Shown here: positions 11,863 through 24,246 of the stretch, one piece after another
How positions within the stretch are numbered: the first letter of the stretch is position 1
Layout: each line of letters starts with the position of its first letter
The notes under the pieces: generated by a model
Told to the model about the DNA's origin: nothing
Seen by the model: only the letters and a program-made list of their open reading frames with translations
The model's database searches: none
Source: Casuarina equisetifolia
Taxonomy: Eukaryota > Streptophyta > Magnoliopsida > Fagales > Casuarinaceae
NCBI GenBank assembly: GCA_028551475.1
Contig: CM052361.1
Location: 1,805,501 to 1,869,500, forward strand
Direction of reading: 5' to 3'
DNA length: 64,000 nt
Made by a program: the position numbers and the translations under genes

Positions 11863-14800
11863 TCAGGACGTGTTCAAATTTTCAGCTGGTTCTTCCCCCT
11901 TTTTGCTGCATTCAGACGAAGTGCCCTTCTCAATAGACTGCACAAAATAATTATCAAGGAATCAGAATATCACCACTAAGTATGATGCATCATCATTTTA
12001 AGATTTTAAGGTAACTGAGAAATGAGATAGAGACAAAGAGAAACATATTGCACCAAGAAAATATGAACTCAACTTGGAGTGCGAAACTACCAAATAAAGC
12101 CAATTTCATTGCATAATAGCAAATAGAGGTCATCCTGCCTAAATACCTTCTGAACTCTCCAAGCCCAACCACACACGTATATTGTTAACTTCAGATGGAT
12201 AAATTAAATGGAATATGCCTCAAACTGGCCAGACAAACTCTTGATCTAAAATAACATTAAAGTCAGTGCGCAAGTTTCAAGAAACTTGATTTAGAAACAA
12301 CCATGAAATCAAAATGTTCTGGCACTACTGCATTTAGTTCAAGAATTGTACATTTCATAGGTGGGAGAAGACACAAGGACTCAAGTTGTATTATCTGTCA
12401 CAATTTGTCCCTTATCAAAAGTTAAGTTATGGTTTTCTACCATCCCAGAAACCATGGCCTTTAAATCTCTTTGTTTATGAAGACAACACCAAGGAGCTGA
12501 TTCATACTAGCCAGCTGGCTCAAAATCCATGTTTCTAGGTTGAAAAAGCAATCAGAAGGAAGAAGAGCTCTGCATTGTCTACTACTGACGCAACCTTGGA
12601 ATATAAACTTGCTGCCATCAAATCAGCCAGCATCTCATAACATACCTCTAGAAGATAATTGTGCAGCGAATCCAATGTTTGTGGGAATGTTGTTGCCGTA
12701 ATATTGACAACCTTCAAAACCTATGCCAAGAAAGTTCAATAAACATATCATCCAAAAATTATAAGACAACAAGATGGTCCACAAAATTTTAAAACTCCTA
12801 ACGACAGACAATTGGGAAACTTCGGCATTCAAAATGAAAAACTATTATAGAATCCCAAAATTAAGAGGAACATAAAGTTCCTAGTTACAGCCACTTTGAA
12901 ATAAAATTAAGAGATCATATCAGTCCTTTTCAAACAACTGCAGGAGAATGCAGTTAAGAAAGTGTAGGGTTTACACTTTCAATAGCTAAATGAGCACAAA
13001 ATCTTGAACTTGGACTGAACCATATCATGTTTGTTTTGATTAAACTTCACTGAGCTTCTCCCAGTGAATTTAAGCTCACTGATCCAGCAACAGAAATCCT
13101 AATTGTTGGACTACAGTCTCCCGGAACCTGGGAGAAATTCCTTCCTTTTCTCTCCTAGTCAAGAGTTTTAAATTTCTTAGTGCCCAGATATGTAACATCC
13201 ATGGAAAGAAAAATCAACAGAAAAAGCTAAAAACTTGGAGATTAGAACAAAACTTCCTTTTAACTCAATGGTTTCAATCTTGACAGAATAGTTTTTGAAT
13301 AAACATTATTATGTGTTTATCTTACCCCTAAAACACCTCATAACCTAGAACCCCCAGTAAGGTGGTTTCAAGATTGTGTTCGGGTCAAGAATGCCATAAG
13401 TTCATGCTGTTATTATCAAAGAATGATTCACCTATACCAACACGAAATGAAAACTAGAAATTCACAAGCTGATTTTCAGCGAAAACCCCCATGGAAACAA
13501 ATTTCTGCAACTGTGGTGTAGACTACCCCAAACTCATATATTCCAACATGAATCTTCAATTCGTTTTCTTTCTTTCCTTTTTTATATTGGCTATTGATCT
13601 TATGACCTTGAGCTCAAATAAGCATCTAACTACCAACATGAATCTTTCAATTTTTTTTTCTTTCTTTCCTTCTTTATATTGGCTATTGACCTTAAGACCT
13701 TGATATGAAGTATCTATCCAACAAACAACAGAAAGTTCTATTTTCCTCCACAGTGGCTTTAAATTATTCAAATCCATGTCAAGACCTGAAACAGCTTCAG
13801 TACAGATGAAAGGACTAGGATTTAATTACATAAAAGGATGAAGCACCTTTTTCTCACCACGGATCATTAAAGTGAGTAAACATCCTAAGCAGTTAATCTG
13901 TTGATTTAAAAGGCCATTAATTATTAAACGTGGAATCCCTGCTTGCTTCCCATTAACCAAAAGAAACAAACATGAGACAGCAATACCTGTGACTCGAACG
14001 AGCAAAGATAGTCTTGAATGATTTTTAGGTTGGCTATTAGTTTTTCCTTATCCTGTAAAAAATAATGTTTAGAAAAGACGTATTCAATAAGAGAGAAGAG
14101 AAACTGATCTTGTTATAGGTAGCATATAGAATCAAGCAAAAAAGTTCCAAGTGAAACTTTATTTCAAAGGAGACATTTAACAAACATTTATTTACTTGCA
14201 TCAAACTCTCGTTAACAAATAGAAGGAAAATATAATAAACCATTTCATAAACATTCAGAAATCAAAGGAAACAAAATAGACTAATGTTTTATTTTAATTA
14301 ACCAGTAAAAGCACATCAAAATGAGAAAGGGACAGGTTCTAGACAAATAGTGCCCTGCATCAATTACAATTTTGCATACAAATGGTTGGAATGCATTAAT
14401 TAATGTCACCTTTCTAATAACTATCCAAGTTTGACATATTAGGCATCTACTAAAATCTTGTAAGAGATGGGGTTAGCAAAGTTAATTAGGCATCTCATGA
14501 AATCTTACAGGAGGTGGGTTTAGCATAATGACTTAGGCATCTCATACAAGAAGTCTTTTGGTTCTTCTTTTCTTTTCTCTGTGAAGACCCCGGGCATAGA
14601 AATTGAGGTTAGCATAGAAAACTAAGTTGAATGCATTAGTACACCAAGATCTTTTATGGAGAACACATGAGCATGTGATTAAGTGAACCCTTAGAATTCA
14701 GAATATATTGGATTGATAATATGCAATTTTTCAGATGCTGTCTTGAACCACATAACACCTTCGCTTTCTTCTCTTTTCAATATGATATTTTCTCCAAATA

Positions 14801-17800
14801 CTAAACATAAACAATCGCATCAAAAAGACACCACGTTCCACTCCAATTACTTTGCAGCTGTATAACCTATAATCTGATCCATATTTTAAAAACTTCTAAA
14901 CAGATACCAAGATAAACTTTGGCAATCACCAATACCTGGAATAGACATTTATCCTTCACTATACGACTAGATATCCACTCCTCTAGCAATGCCTGCACGT
15001 TTAGCTATGTTTCATGTTTCCTCATTCTTGATATTATTTCTCAATTTGAAAAACCTACTGAAATTACATTGGAGTATAATAAGAACCACAAAAATACGTA
15101 AAAACATTGCACACCTTATGATCAAATTCAGCCATTTTCAGAACTAAAGGAATAACTATTGGCTTAACACCAGACTTCTCCTTTCCAACAGTATTATTTC
15201 CACCAGTCCCCATATCTTTAAGAGTTTCATCTGTGTGAGCAGAAAAGCTATCAGAAAAAAGTGTTCCAAGCAATACTTTTCACTCATTCTTCATGCAAGT
15301 ATATGAATACATGAGTCTGCAATCAAGGCAAGACCATTTAAAACACTACAGAAGACTTCAGACCAAAACTTTACCTTTGTTCCCGGAGACACTCTCTGAT
15401 AGGTTGATAGACTCCAAAGTATCAGAGACTTTATTAACGTCATCAGCAGATGGCCTTTCTTCTGAGCTTACATCTCCAAGACAGTTACAGTTTTCAGTAC
15501 TATTTCCACAAACACCAGCAGAATTATTTTCACTTTCTGTTGCTGTATTATCATCACATGTCACAGATTCATGATTAGCCTCATTACATTTTTCCAGCAT
15601 GGTAGCTGATGCCTTATTTTCATCATCCATCAAATAAATGCTAGGATCTAAATGTATTCCCTGAAAATTATGGAAAGAAGAAATGTAAAAGGTCAATCAC
15701 AGAATAAGACATATTTCTCTATACTGGAAAATGCCAATTATTTCAAAAAACCAATGCACAGCACCATGTTCTTCAATTTTATTTATTTATTTATTTATTT
15801 TGGGAGGGGGTGTATATTGACTGTCTGTTGTTGTTAGGAAACAAGAGGGGTGAAAACATGAAGAAACATGAAGATCGAATAGTTGAACAGTGAACAAACC
15901 TCAATTATAATCGGCTTCCCATCTTTCATAGCTTTCTTCAAATCACCAGCCAAACCTAGCAAGGAGATGCTAATACAAATTAATAACTAATATAACTGCT
16001 CCTACAATGGCATATTTTATCTCTCTTTAAGGGAGAAATCCCGTGGGCTGCCCTCAACCAAACAAATATAAATTCGTACCATCCATGGATTTTGAAAGCT
16101 TTTCAAGGAAAATCAGAACAGTTAAATTATCTGATCTGAAAAGGTTCTCAGCATCTTTAAAACTGAAGGACTACCTTTACGAACAATTCTGCATTCTCTA
16201 CAAAATTCTGTGATTAACTCCTCAGAGGAGCTGAAATCTCGGGCCCAGACAGGAGTAGATGTCAATGGTGCACTGAATCAGATATAAGAAGAGAATAAGC
16301 ATTCTGATTTAAATCTCAAAAAAGAAGAAAAAAATCCTGCAATAGAAAGAAATCATTGCAGACAAATAGAACTGTGGCAAAAGGACTAATGTTTTTGCTG
16401 ACAGGCTCAAATTCAAATGCAAGAGACTGCAGTCTAAAATAATGCATACTTGGTTGATCTCAATGACTTAGAAATAGAAATTTTAAGAAGCAGTAAACTG
16501 TTCATATTAGGAATAATTTCAAGAAAGCATCTACGTATGATGAACAACTAAGAGATTGTCAAGATTATGTTTTTTCCTTTGGTTACCAATTATATTCTCA
16601 GGAGCATTCCAAATAAAATGCAATAAGCTTCAACCATCCAAATTGGAAAGTGCATTCAACAAAATTAAGGAGAGGGAAAAATAAATTGACATACTCTGTT
16701 GCTGTTCGTAGTAATTCATACACCATATCTGTCTGTAACAATTAAAAGATGAGATTTCCAGAAGGCATAAGTATACAACCAAAGAAAGCTACATATGGAT
16801 AAGAAATAGAGACATGTGTCTAACAAATATAAGGGCTGACCTGTAGAACATTCGGCAAATTTAGCCTCTGAGCAAGTTGGGTAGCAATGGTAGACTTTCC
16901 AACACAGGCAGTTCCACATACAAGAATTACCAATGGCACTCTTTGGTGGTGAAATCTGAAAGTTAACAACTAAAACAACATTACTATTAAACAAAACAGT
17001 TAAAACATGTGATTTCCAACTTAATACCAAAATTCATTAAGAAGGCTAAGGGAGACAACCCCATTACACAAAAAACCATGAGGAGTCCCCGCATGAGGAA
17101 AGCAAAATGTAAAGAAATTATAAGATCAAGAGACAAGGAAAAGAGAAATAGGATGTGATGCGGGAGTCACGAAATGCATCAGGATGACTCTGTCGACCTA
17201 GCAAAAAGTAACTTCCAAAAGATTCCTTATGCTCAAGCAATAATGTTTAACCCCTTCAAAGGTCAGCGTGTTGCTTTCCAAACAAAACACACCAACTCAA
17301 GTATAGAATGCCACATTCCAAACTCATTAGAGTCCACCACCAAAAAAAGACAAGCAACCTAGTTTCTAAACCTACGTGTAGCATAACCCCCAAAAGAGAA
17401 AATGCCAAGCACAGTAGCTACCATACAATGCAAAAGAAGCAAGTTAACAGACTCTACCCATTTCATACAACACACAAGAATGTGCTATTTTTTCCCATCA
17501 AGTTATCATGTGAGAACTTTCCAAAGAGATGCCGCACAAAAGCCCAGCACATCAACCATAAAATTCCAAACAGCCTTAAAGCCTCCTTTAAAGCAAGTCC
17601 TCCTCATAAGAGTAGTGCATGGCCAACCATTTCCAATATGAAAAGGTGCATGTAGTAAATGACCACTGATATCAACTCCTTAAGGCTGCCTAATTTCCAA
17701 ACAAGGGAATACTGACAACAAAACATTTTAAAAAAAAATCCATGAAACATCGACTTGTTGATAGGAAAACCAACAGAACAAGCATCAATTTATATGGAAA

Positions 17801-19909
17801 AGTTGGAGAAAAAAAAAAAAAGCTACACCTCTGTAGCTAACTGTGACAAGAATATTAAGAAAAAGAGACAGCAAGTAATCTGGAAAAAATTGACCCTAGC
17901 TTCAAAGAATGCTTGTTAACCTGGTCATCATCTTGTAACGGCTAATATACTCTTCTCCATAACCCCGCCGCTCCATAAGCTGCACAGCTTGTCTTGTTAG
18001 AATATTCATATACAAAAAATACCAAGAAAAAAAAAGTCAAAAAGCCCTTTACTTTCGAAAAATGTTATCTCATTCCAATCATATTCGGTAAAGGCAACAT
18101 AACCTTCTCTCATCTAAGAAAAGTCCTTTCTTTCCACAACCAGTTGGTAACTATTATGAATGAATGGATATTCCTTTAAGATTGGACACGTTACAAATAA
18201 AGAGAAGAATTTCAATCAAACCACTTTATTATTGATTCTTTTTCCTAGGATGTTCATCCTGGCCAGGTTCTAAGCATCACCCAATATCATCCATATAACT
18301 AATGAGCAATAACTGGAAAAATTAATTTAAAATAAAATTAAAATAAAATAACACTGCTGAAGCTATTTCAATGCAGCAAAGAATATGTCCAAGGTCACAA
18401 CTCATACCGGGATCCAAGGACAAATTATACACCTGATTCTTATCAGCTTTCGTAGTTTCCAGTACCACTCAAAATCCATCAGCTGCTATTCACAAGACTC
18501 GCTTCCTTATGGAAGGGAGGGGAGAAGGCAATTTCCTAGAATAAGAACTCTTATTCTCTCAACCATAGAGCCACAAACCCACAAACCCACAAACACATAT
18601 ATACGCACATCCTTCAAGCACTCGCTCTTTAAATTCTTATCATTTTCATAATTACCATTTGTTTCAAAATCAAAAGTCAAAACTTAAACTTGAGAGCTAA
18701 AACCTCTAGATGGCAACTATGATGAGATCGTTCAGAAGGTAAAAGAAACTTCCTAACTTATACAAAACAATCACATCAGTCTTCACACGTACTCTGAACC
18801 TCACATTTGCAGCTCGTAAGCACTATACAACTTAACAAAGATCCAGGACCTTAACTTCAAAGTTCTATTCTTAATGTATCCATGAGCTTACTGCCAAAGA
18901 TGAAAAAGTGAAATGTCAATAACATTTCAGTCGACATGGAAAGCATGCAAAAGAGTAAGGAAACAAAAATGTCACAAGGAAAAACGGAACCCTGGAATGC
19001 AGGGCGTTGGTTACTTAAGGATCTAGCATACCTTAAACAGATTGGCTTCCAAATCAGACTGGGAGCTGCAAAATAACACAAGCATGCAAGTGAAAATTTC
19101 GAATGTTTCTACATAAACAAAGTTAAAAACAAAACAAAGAAGAGAAAGGAGGCATACACATCTAGAAGGCTGTTGTCAATGAGCAGCTTCTTGAGTTCAA
19201 GAGCAATTTTGACAGCTACATGATTTGGAATCTGCAACCAATAAGTCATAACAAATAATCCCGGGATCTAGTTGCAAAGGCTTCTTTTTAAATTTAGATT
19301 GCAAGATACCATGATCATCCCAACAGAACGCGCTTAAACAATCAGAGGTAAGTTGAAAGATACCAAGTATATTGCAACATATTCACTATGCACATGAGGT
19401 GACAACCACTTTGAAAAGCTCTAGAAGGATCCAAAGCACGCTAACATATATGAAACAAAACTGTGATATCGATGTGGGACAGCTCGAAAGGATGCTGTAC
19501 ATGTAAAAGAATACAAACAACAGAACAATAAATAGCACGACAAACTAGGATTCTCATACTGATTTCAAAAAAGAGAAAACTAGAGCGAATTTGAGACCTT
19601 AGTGACAGTCAACATCCGGCTGAGCAAGAATCTAGACAGAACGTAGTAGTGATCCGCATTTTCACCCAACCACACCTTTACCTTCAACAACAAAAAGCAA
19701 AAACAAGTTCAAAATCAAAACATACCAAGTTAAGAGTACGCAAATCATCGAATCGATCAAAGTAATGAAAGCAACAGGAAAACCTTGACGAAGTCGTATT
19801 TGGAGGAAGCATTTCGGGAAGAGAATCTGATGGTCGGTAAGGGTGAGTCTTTCTCAGTGTCTTCGCCGCTGTTAGGGCTCGTAACCGCTATCCCCTTCTC
19901 CTTCTTCAT
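11863..19909 (-). CDS. 2-phosphoglycerate kinase-like P-loop NTPase (LPA1-related)
   Basis: Fifteen exons join in frame: 11863-11937, 12646-12720, 13987-14052, 14936-14992, 15115-15230, 15375-15660, 15900-15955, 16175-16272, 16695-16732, 16841-16955, 17921-17979, 19032-19065, 19158-19231, 19598-19681 and 19784-19909. All introns are GT-AG. The sum is 453 codons including the stop, so 452 residues. I chose the ATG at 19909 because the same frame 5' of it meets a stop before any other ATG. Residues about 43-125 form an N-terminal helical region like that of archaeal 2-phosphoglycerate kinases. Walker A, GTACVGKST, is at 140-148, followed by TDMVYELLR and the IIIEGIHLDPS segment. An acidic Ser/Asn-rich insert follows (exon 10), then ALLEEWISSR and a terminal HNYLLE region. 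Relatives include the LPA1 proteins linked to phytic acid, and the closest match I recall is the Arabidopsis At5g61450 type. The true substrate is unknown. A damaged duplicate lies at 1-1833. Confidence 0.85.
14411..16317 (+). repeat. Parent segment of the duplication seen at 1-1833
   Basis: This part of the intact NTPase gene (exons 8-12 with introns) is the partner of 1-1833 in the same orientation. Matching ends at the shared bases AAATCTC in both copies (about 1833 and 16317). On the other side the match is cut by the window edge. A TTTA microsatellite at 15777-15801 is replaced by a T run at 1321-1339 in the other copy. Confidence 0.85.
15777..15801. repeat. (TTTA)n microsatellite
   Basis: Five to six TTTA units in an intron of the P-loop NTPase gene. 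Confidence 0.85.
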
Positions 19910-20664
19910 CTCTGGCTCGGTCGGAAACGGAACAGGCAGAGAGTACACGCTTTCTCGCTCCCCCCTACTTCAGACTACTATGGTTCCGCCACGTCTCCGG
20001 GACTGTGACGAGGTGTACGTGGCAAGAAGATTTTTGACGCGTCACCGGCAAAAGTTTTAAAAGATTGTCTTGATCCTTGCGAATTTTTAACATTATTGTA
20101 TGTGTGATTACTGCATGATTATATTATTTTTAATTAGAGTATATAATCAATAAATATTATAAATAAATGTTACTAATAATTAATTGTTAATGTCATATTA
20201 GATCATCATTTTCGTAAGGCAATCCTTTCTTTTTTTTGTATTTTAAAAAATATTATGACAGGATTTAACTAATATAAGATGCATATTGTTTGCAACACCA
20301 ATTAACAATTGAACAAGAAGTAATTAATGTCATAATATTATAAATCCAATGCAAGATTAGAGCTCCAACATCTAAGAACCAATCTTCAGCTACTGGTAAA
20401 TTGTTGTTACAGATCATTTGCCAGACAGATAATGAAGCTGCATCAAGATACATAACAGGGGTGTTTGATAATGTTAAGACATTAATCACAAGCATCCTGG
20501 ACTGGGCAGGGCAGGATCAGGCAAAACATGTGATGTTACATTCTTTCTTAGCATCTACATCTATTCTAACCATCTAAATTAACAAAATGATTACAGAGTA
20601 TTGCTACAGTCTGCAGTGGGAACTTTGAGCGAGCTGCAGATTCTGGTCATCAATGGCATGTCTC
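19910..20664. promoter_or_regulatory. Spacer: 5' flank of NTPase gene and 3' flank of F-box gene
   Basis: This 755-bp gap separates two genes on the same strand. It must hold the promoter and 5' leader of the P-loop NTPase gene (close to 19910) and the 3' end of the F-box gene. The middle is strongly AT-rich. I see no further gene and cannot assign single elements. Confidence 0.45.
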
Positions 20665-22828
20665 TCACATCCTCTTGAAAAATTTGCCGCCTTTCTTCCC
20701 CATGCCAGTCCCAACAAGACTCGATGGAAGAAGAGACTTAGTGTCTGGTCTCCATTTCAACTCTTTGAAGGCAGAAAACAAGGTCGAAAGTGAAGGAGAG
20801 ATTTCAGTGTCCTTTATACTCTTACAGGATACGACTCTCAGACTTTGAAGCTCCTTCCAGGAAAGAATTACAGAGGCCAGGCCTTCGGTAGTTAGCAGCG
20901 GGCATCCTTCCAGAGACAGGAACTCCACCCTCCTGTTGGAAAAGCAAGATTCTTTAATCTTCCTAATAAAGAAAACTTCATGCCGATACAAAAACCTTGA
21001 TATACTCTACCGTAGCCAGTCAAGTAGCTATTCTACACTAAATTCAAACTTTGTAGTGATATAGCTCAATGGAAGAACATCCAAACACAATAATTCATAT
21101 TTCTGGTTGAGCCCAATCCCATAATTTGTTAGATTACAGTCGATATACATTCATTAATCGGTGTACTCAGCAAAACTGGTTAGAATTGACAAATCAACGG
21201 ATCCCACTGTTCATGAGAAAGAGACACTACTAACTTTTAGGAGTGATCTATCTTATTAAGAGAAAGAGACACCCAATACCAAGCTAAGATGTTAACAATA
21301 TAAGACAACCACTATTTGTAATTTGCTTTCTCATAAAGGAACCAAAAGCACACTCAATTTATATAGGATGAAGCAATAAGTTGTTAGCACAGGGACCCAA
21401 TCCGTATAAGGTTCCGCACTTAAACCAAAACTATAATGTTACGTTAGAAAAAACTCAACTTTCATCATTAAACTAATTATAAGGAATAATATGAAACAAC
21501 CAATACTTTTAATATCAATTATGCACAACCATATGCCATTGAATCTCCTTCGTCAGCTATATTCTAAAAGTAGTACTATGACATTAGCATGGCAGCTAGC
21601 CTTATGGGGAACCCAATTACCTGCAACTACGAACCAAGCTGAACATCTCATTATCCAAACCCCAGCAGTCCTGGAAAGTTATCTCTTTCACAGCGCCACA
21701 CACCATAAACATCGCATTCACGCTCTTCTTATCCCGCAACTGACACTTCTGCAGAAGTAACCTTTCGAGAGCCGGGCAACAACCCAAAAACTCGTCCGGT
21801 CCCGGATTGGGATCGATCTCTCGACACGACTGAAACCTCAAAGTCTTCAAATTCTCACAGTATGAGAGCCCCGCCAACCAGCCACTATCCATCCTGTGAT
21901 CACAAATTGTGAATTCCTCCAACATCAGGCAACATTGCCCAATGGCCTTGATCCCGTCAAAGCTCCCCTCACATCCACAGAGCTCGAGCTTCACCAACCT
22001 CTTACACCCCTGTGCTAATATCGTTAACCCAATATCCGAAACTACCGAACTATAGAACCCATCCACATTCCCAACCAACCTAAGCACCTGTAAATTCGTA
22101 CACGCCGCAATGCCGCGCAACACGTCGTCGTTACACTTGTGCAGCTCCAAATCCTGGAGCGTCGAGCACTCCTCAGCCACACTCAACAGCCCTAACTCGC
22201 TAGCGCCAATGACCGCAAGCTTGCGCAGATTTGGGCAACCGCTCGCCAGCATTTCAAGCCCCGTGTCCACAACCTCTACGGGCAACAAGCTATCTTCGCA
22301 AACATTCCAGGTATGGGAAAACCCGGACCCGATATGCACCGAAACAACCCTGTGGCTCAGCAGAATGCTCGAGTTACGGGGCGAAATGAAACAACCGGAA
22401 ACCAAATCGACGTGGGTGAGATTCGGGAAGCGGAAAAGCAAGCGACCGGAATGTAGAAAGTGCCAGTCGAAGAGTCTCAGGGAGCGGACTAGGCGACCCT
22501 GGAGGCTAAGCCAGCGCTTGCACACAAGGGAGTTGGTGTTGCGCTGCGAATCCGGGAGCTTGGAGAGAATGTCGAGAAGGAGGTGGTCAGGGAGGAGGAG
22601 GGTGAGGTCAGATTTGGGTGCATTGGGGTCCGGCGTTTTGGGGATTTGGGTTTGGGACGACTTCTTGGTAGGAGTGTTGACGGAAGGCTGGAGCTGCATG
22701 GTGAAGACAACATGGTTCTTGACAGGCTTCTTGGGGTTCTTGAGCCAGAGCCCCGACCAGCCTGACAACCTCTTCTTCACCGACTGCGGGGTACTTGGAC
22801 TTCCGGGCTTCTCCACCAAAAACGACAT
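20665..22828 (-). CDS. F-box/LRR protein (At5g51370/At5g07670-like)
   Basis: Two exons, 21621-22828 and 20665-20932, joined by a GT-AG intron that keeps frame, give 492 codons with the stop (491 residues). I use the ATG at 22828 ([10 protein letters not shown]). The frame stays open further 5' but only from a GTG. The N-terminus is Ser/Pro/Lys-rich. An F-box follows at about residues 74-120 ([19 protein letters not shown], then [14 protein letters not shown]). The rest is leucine-rich repeats of the Cys-containing type, such as [32 protein letters not shown] and [16 protein letters not shown] units. F-box proteins link a target to the SKP1-cullin ubiquitin ligase, and the LRRs normally bind the target. 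The target here is unknown. The strong similarity around [15 protein letters not shown] fits the plant RNI-like F-box group named in the call. Confidence 0.9.
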
Positions 22829-24246
22829 CGTTTCTCTCAGATATTCGCCGGAACCTGCATCTCCGGCGAGCACTCTTTCTCCCTCTCTCTCTTTCTCTAT
22901 ACGTTGTCTGTAGTGGGTGTTGTCTTCAACTGGCTTCTTGACTACAGATTTCTTGTTCGAAATTTCTCACCATTCGAAGACTTTGAGGGCCTAACGGAAC
23001 TGAAGCGGTGGGGAACCAGATTTGAACGTTTCTCAATCATTCCACCTTCTTGTAAAGGGGCGCTTTTTGTTTTTATCTGAGGATTTGAAATTGGAGGCTA
23101 AGCACCGTTTTGAAAAGTCGAAATGATCTTCATTCTTTAGTGTTATTGTCAAAAATAAAAAATAACATAATTTTTTCTGTAAATAAAAAACTCAATCCTT
23201 ATTATGAAAATAAGCATAGTTTTTTTTATATAGATATATTTAATACCTGTATTTTCACAAAAAATCATTTTCCCTTCATGTCCGTCCTCGCGTTTGCATG
23301 GTGCTCTGCAAATTCTATGTTTCATGTCAATGTTACACTAATGTGCCCCATCAAGAAGACCGTTATGTAGCCGTTCATGATTCAAAAATGCCTTTAAATG
23401 GGGACACAACCTCCATTGATAAAGCAATGAATGACAAAAGGTTGCTTTCTCGAAAGGGATCCTTGATTCCAATTCTTATGAAATCTATGGGGTTCACGCC
23501 AATCATTGAAGGGATAAGCTCTCGTGTGTTCAGCACGAGAACATGGAGAATTAGTGAGAACCCACAAGTCTTGTTCAAAATGTGTGCTACCAGGAAAGTT
23601 GGTTCTACAAGCAGAATCAGTGAATTATACCCATAAGGGTCCCGTGGTTGCAATGTTATAAGTGGCAAAAATTGACTCGGAAAGAAAAGGAAAGATTTTT
23701 TTTTTTTATCCCCCCTTTTTGGTTGGATAAAACGGGAATGGGGTGATATGAACCCGAAACCTTTGGTCTTCTATCAATAGTTTTGCCACTGAGCTATTGG
23801 TTGGGGTTTCAATTATATGGTTGTTCTTGTAGGTTCGGAAAAATCCAGATCAAAACTTAGGATAATGAATTGGCCATAGCTTTACATAATAATATCATTT
23901 CGAAGTTCTAATCAATACTTTGACATGTCAGAATCACATTGTGCCATAATATGCTGCAATACATTGAATTTACAAGATAAATTTTAGATTGAGTGTTTGT
24001 AGGAGAAAGAGAGATACATTTCAACAGGTTTGGTATTCTATGAACAAGAAAAGGGAACCCAGAAATTAGAATTCTAAGAAATGTTTTTCTAGAAGGCCAA
24101 AAAGAATTCAAGAGTAAAAAAGGATAGTCAAGACGTTACTACAGTCAGCTACCTACCACCTTATTTATCTACTTGGAACATTCATCAGGTAATCAAGCTT
24201 TTACCTGAAAATAGCACTCAAATAAAAACAAAAAGGAGACAGGTGC
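22829..24246. other. Intergenic: F-box promoter side, unassigned ORF, SINE
   Basis: The first 100-200 bases 5' of the F-box start are CT-rich, as in plant leaders. An open frame at 23298-23636 (+) shows no domain I recognise and is probably chance or a relic. A tRNA-derived SINE on the - strand sits at about 23697-23815. The 3' end of SMC6 is at 24247. Confidence 0.5.
23697..23815 (-). mobile_element. tRNA-derived SINE-like element
   Basis: On the - strand the sequence has an RNA polymerase III A box (TAGCTCAGTGGC, 23785-23796) and, about 30 bp on, a B box (GGGTTCATATCACC, 23742-23755). It ends in an A-rich tail seen as the T run at 23697-23709. The rest does not fold as a tRNA, so a SINE fits better than a tRNA gene. 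No clear target-site duplication was found. Confidence 0.65.

Noticed and set aside
19910..19948. Extended N-terminus of the P-loop NTPase from 19948
   Set aside because: The codon at 19948 is GTG, and an upstream stop excludes an earlier ATG. ATG at 19909 is preferred.
22829..22873. Extended F-box N-terminus from 22873
   Set aside because: The first codon there is GTG. The first in-frame ATG is at 22828.
22110..22913. 267-codon open frame on the + strand
   Set aside because: It is antisense to the well-supported F-box gene and shows no domain. Its openness follows from the G/C-rich coding strand.
23298..23636. 112-codon open frame on the + strand
   Set aside because: No domain or family is recognisable, and an equally long frame exists on the other strand.
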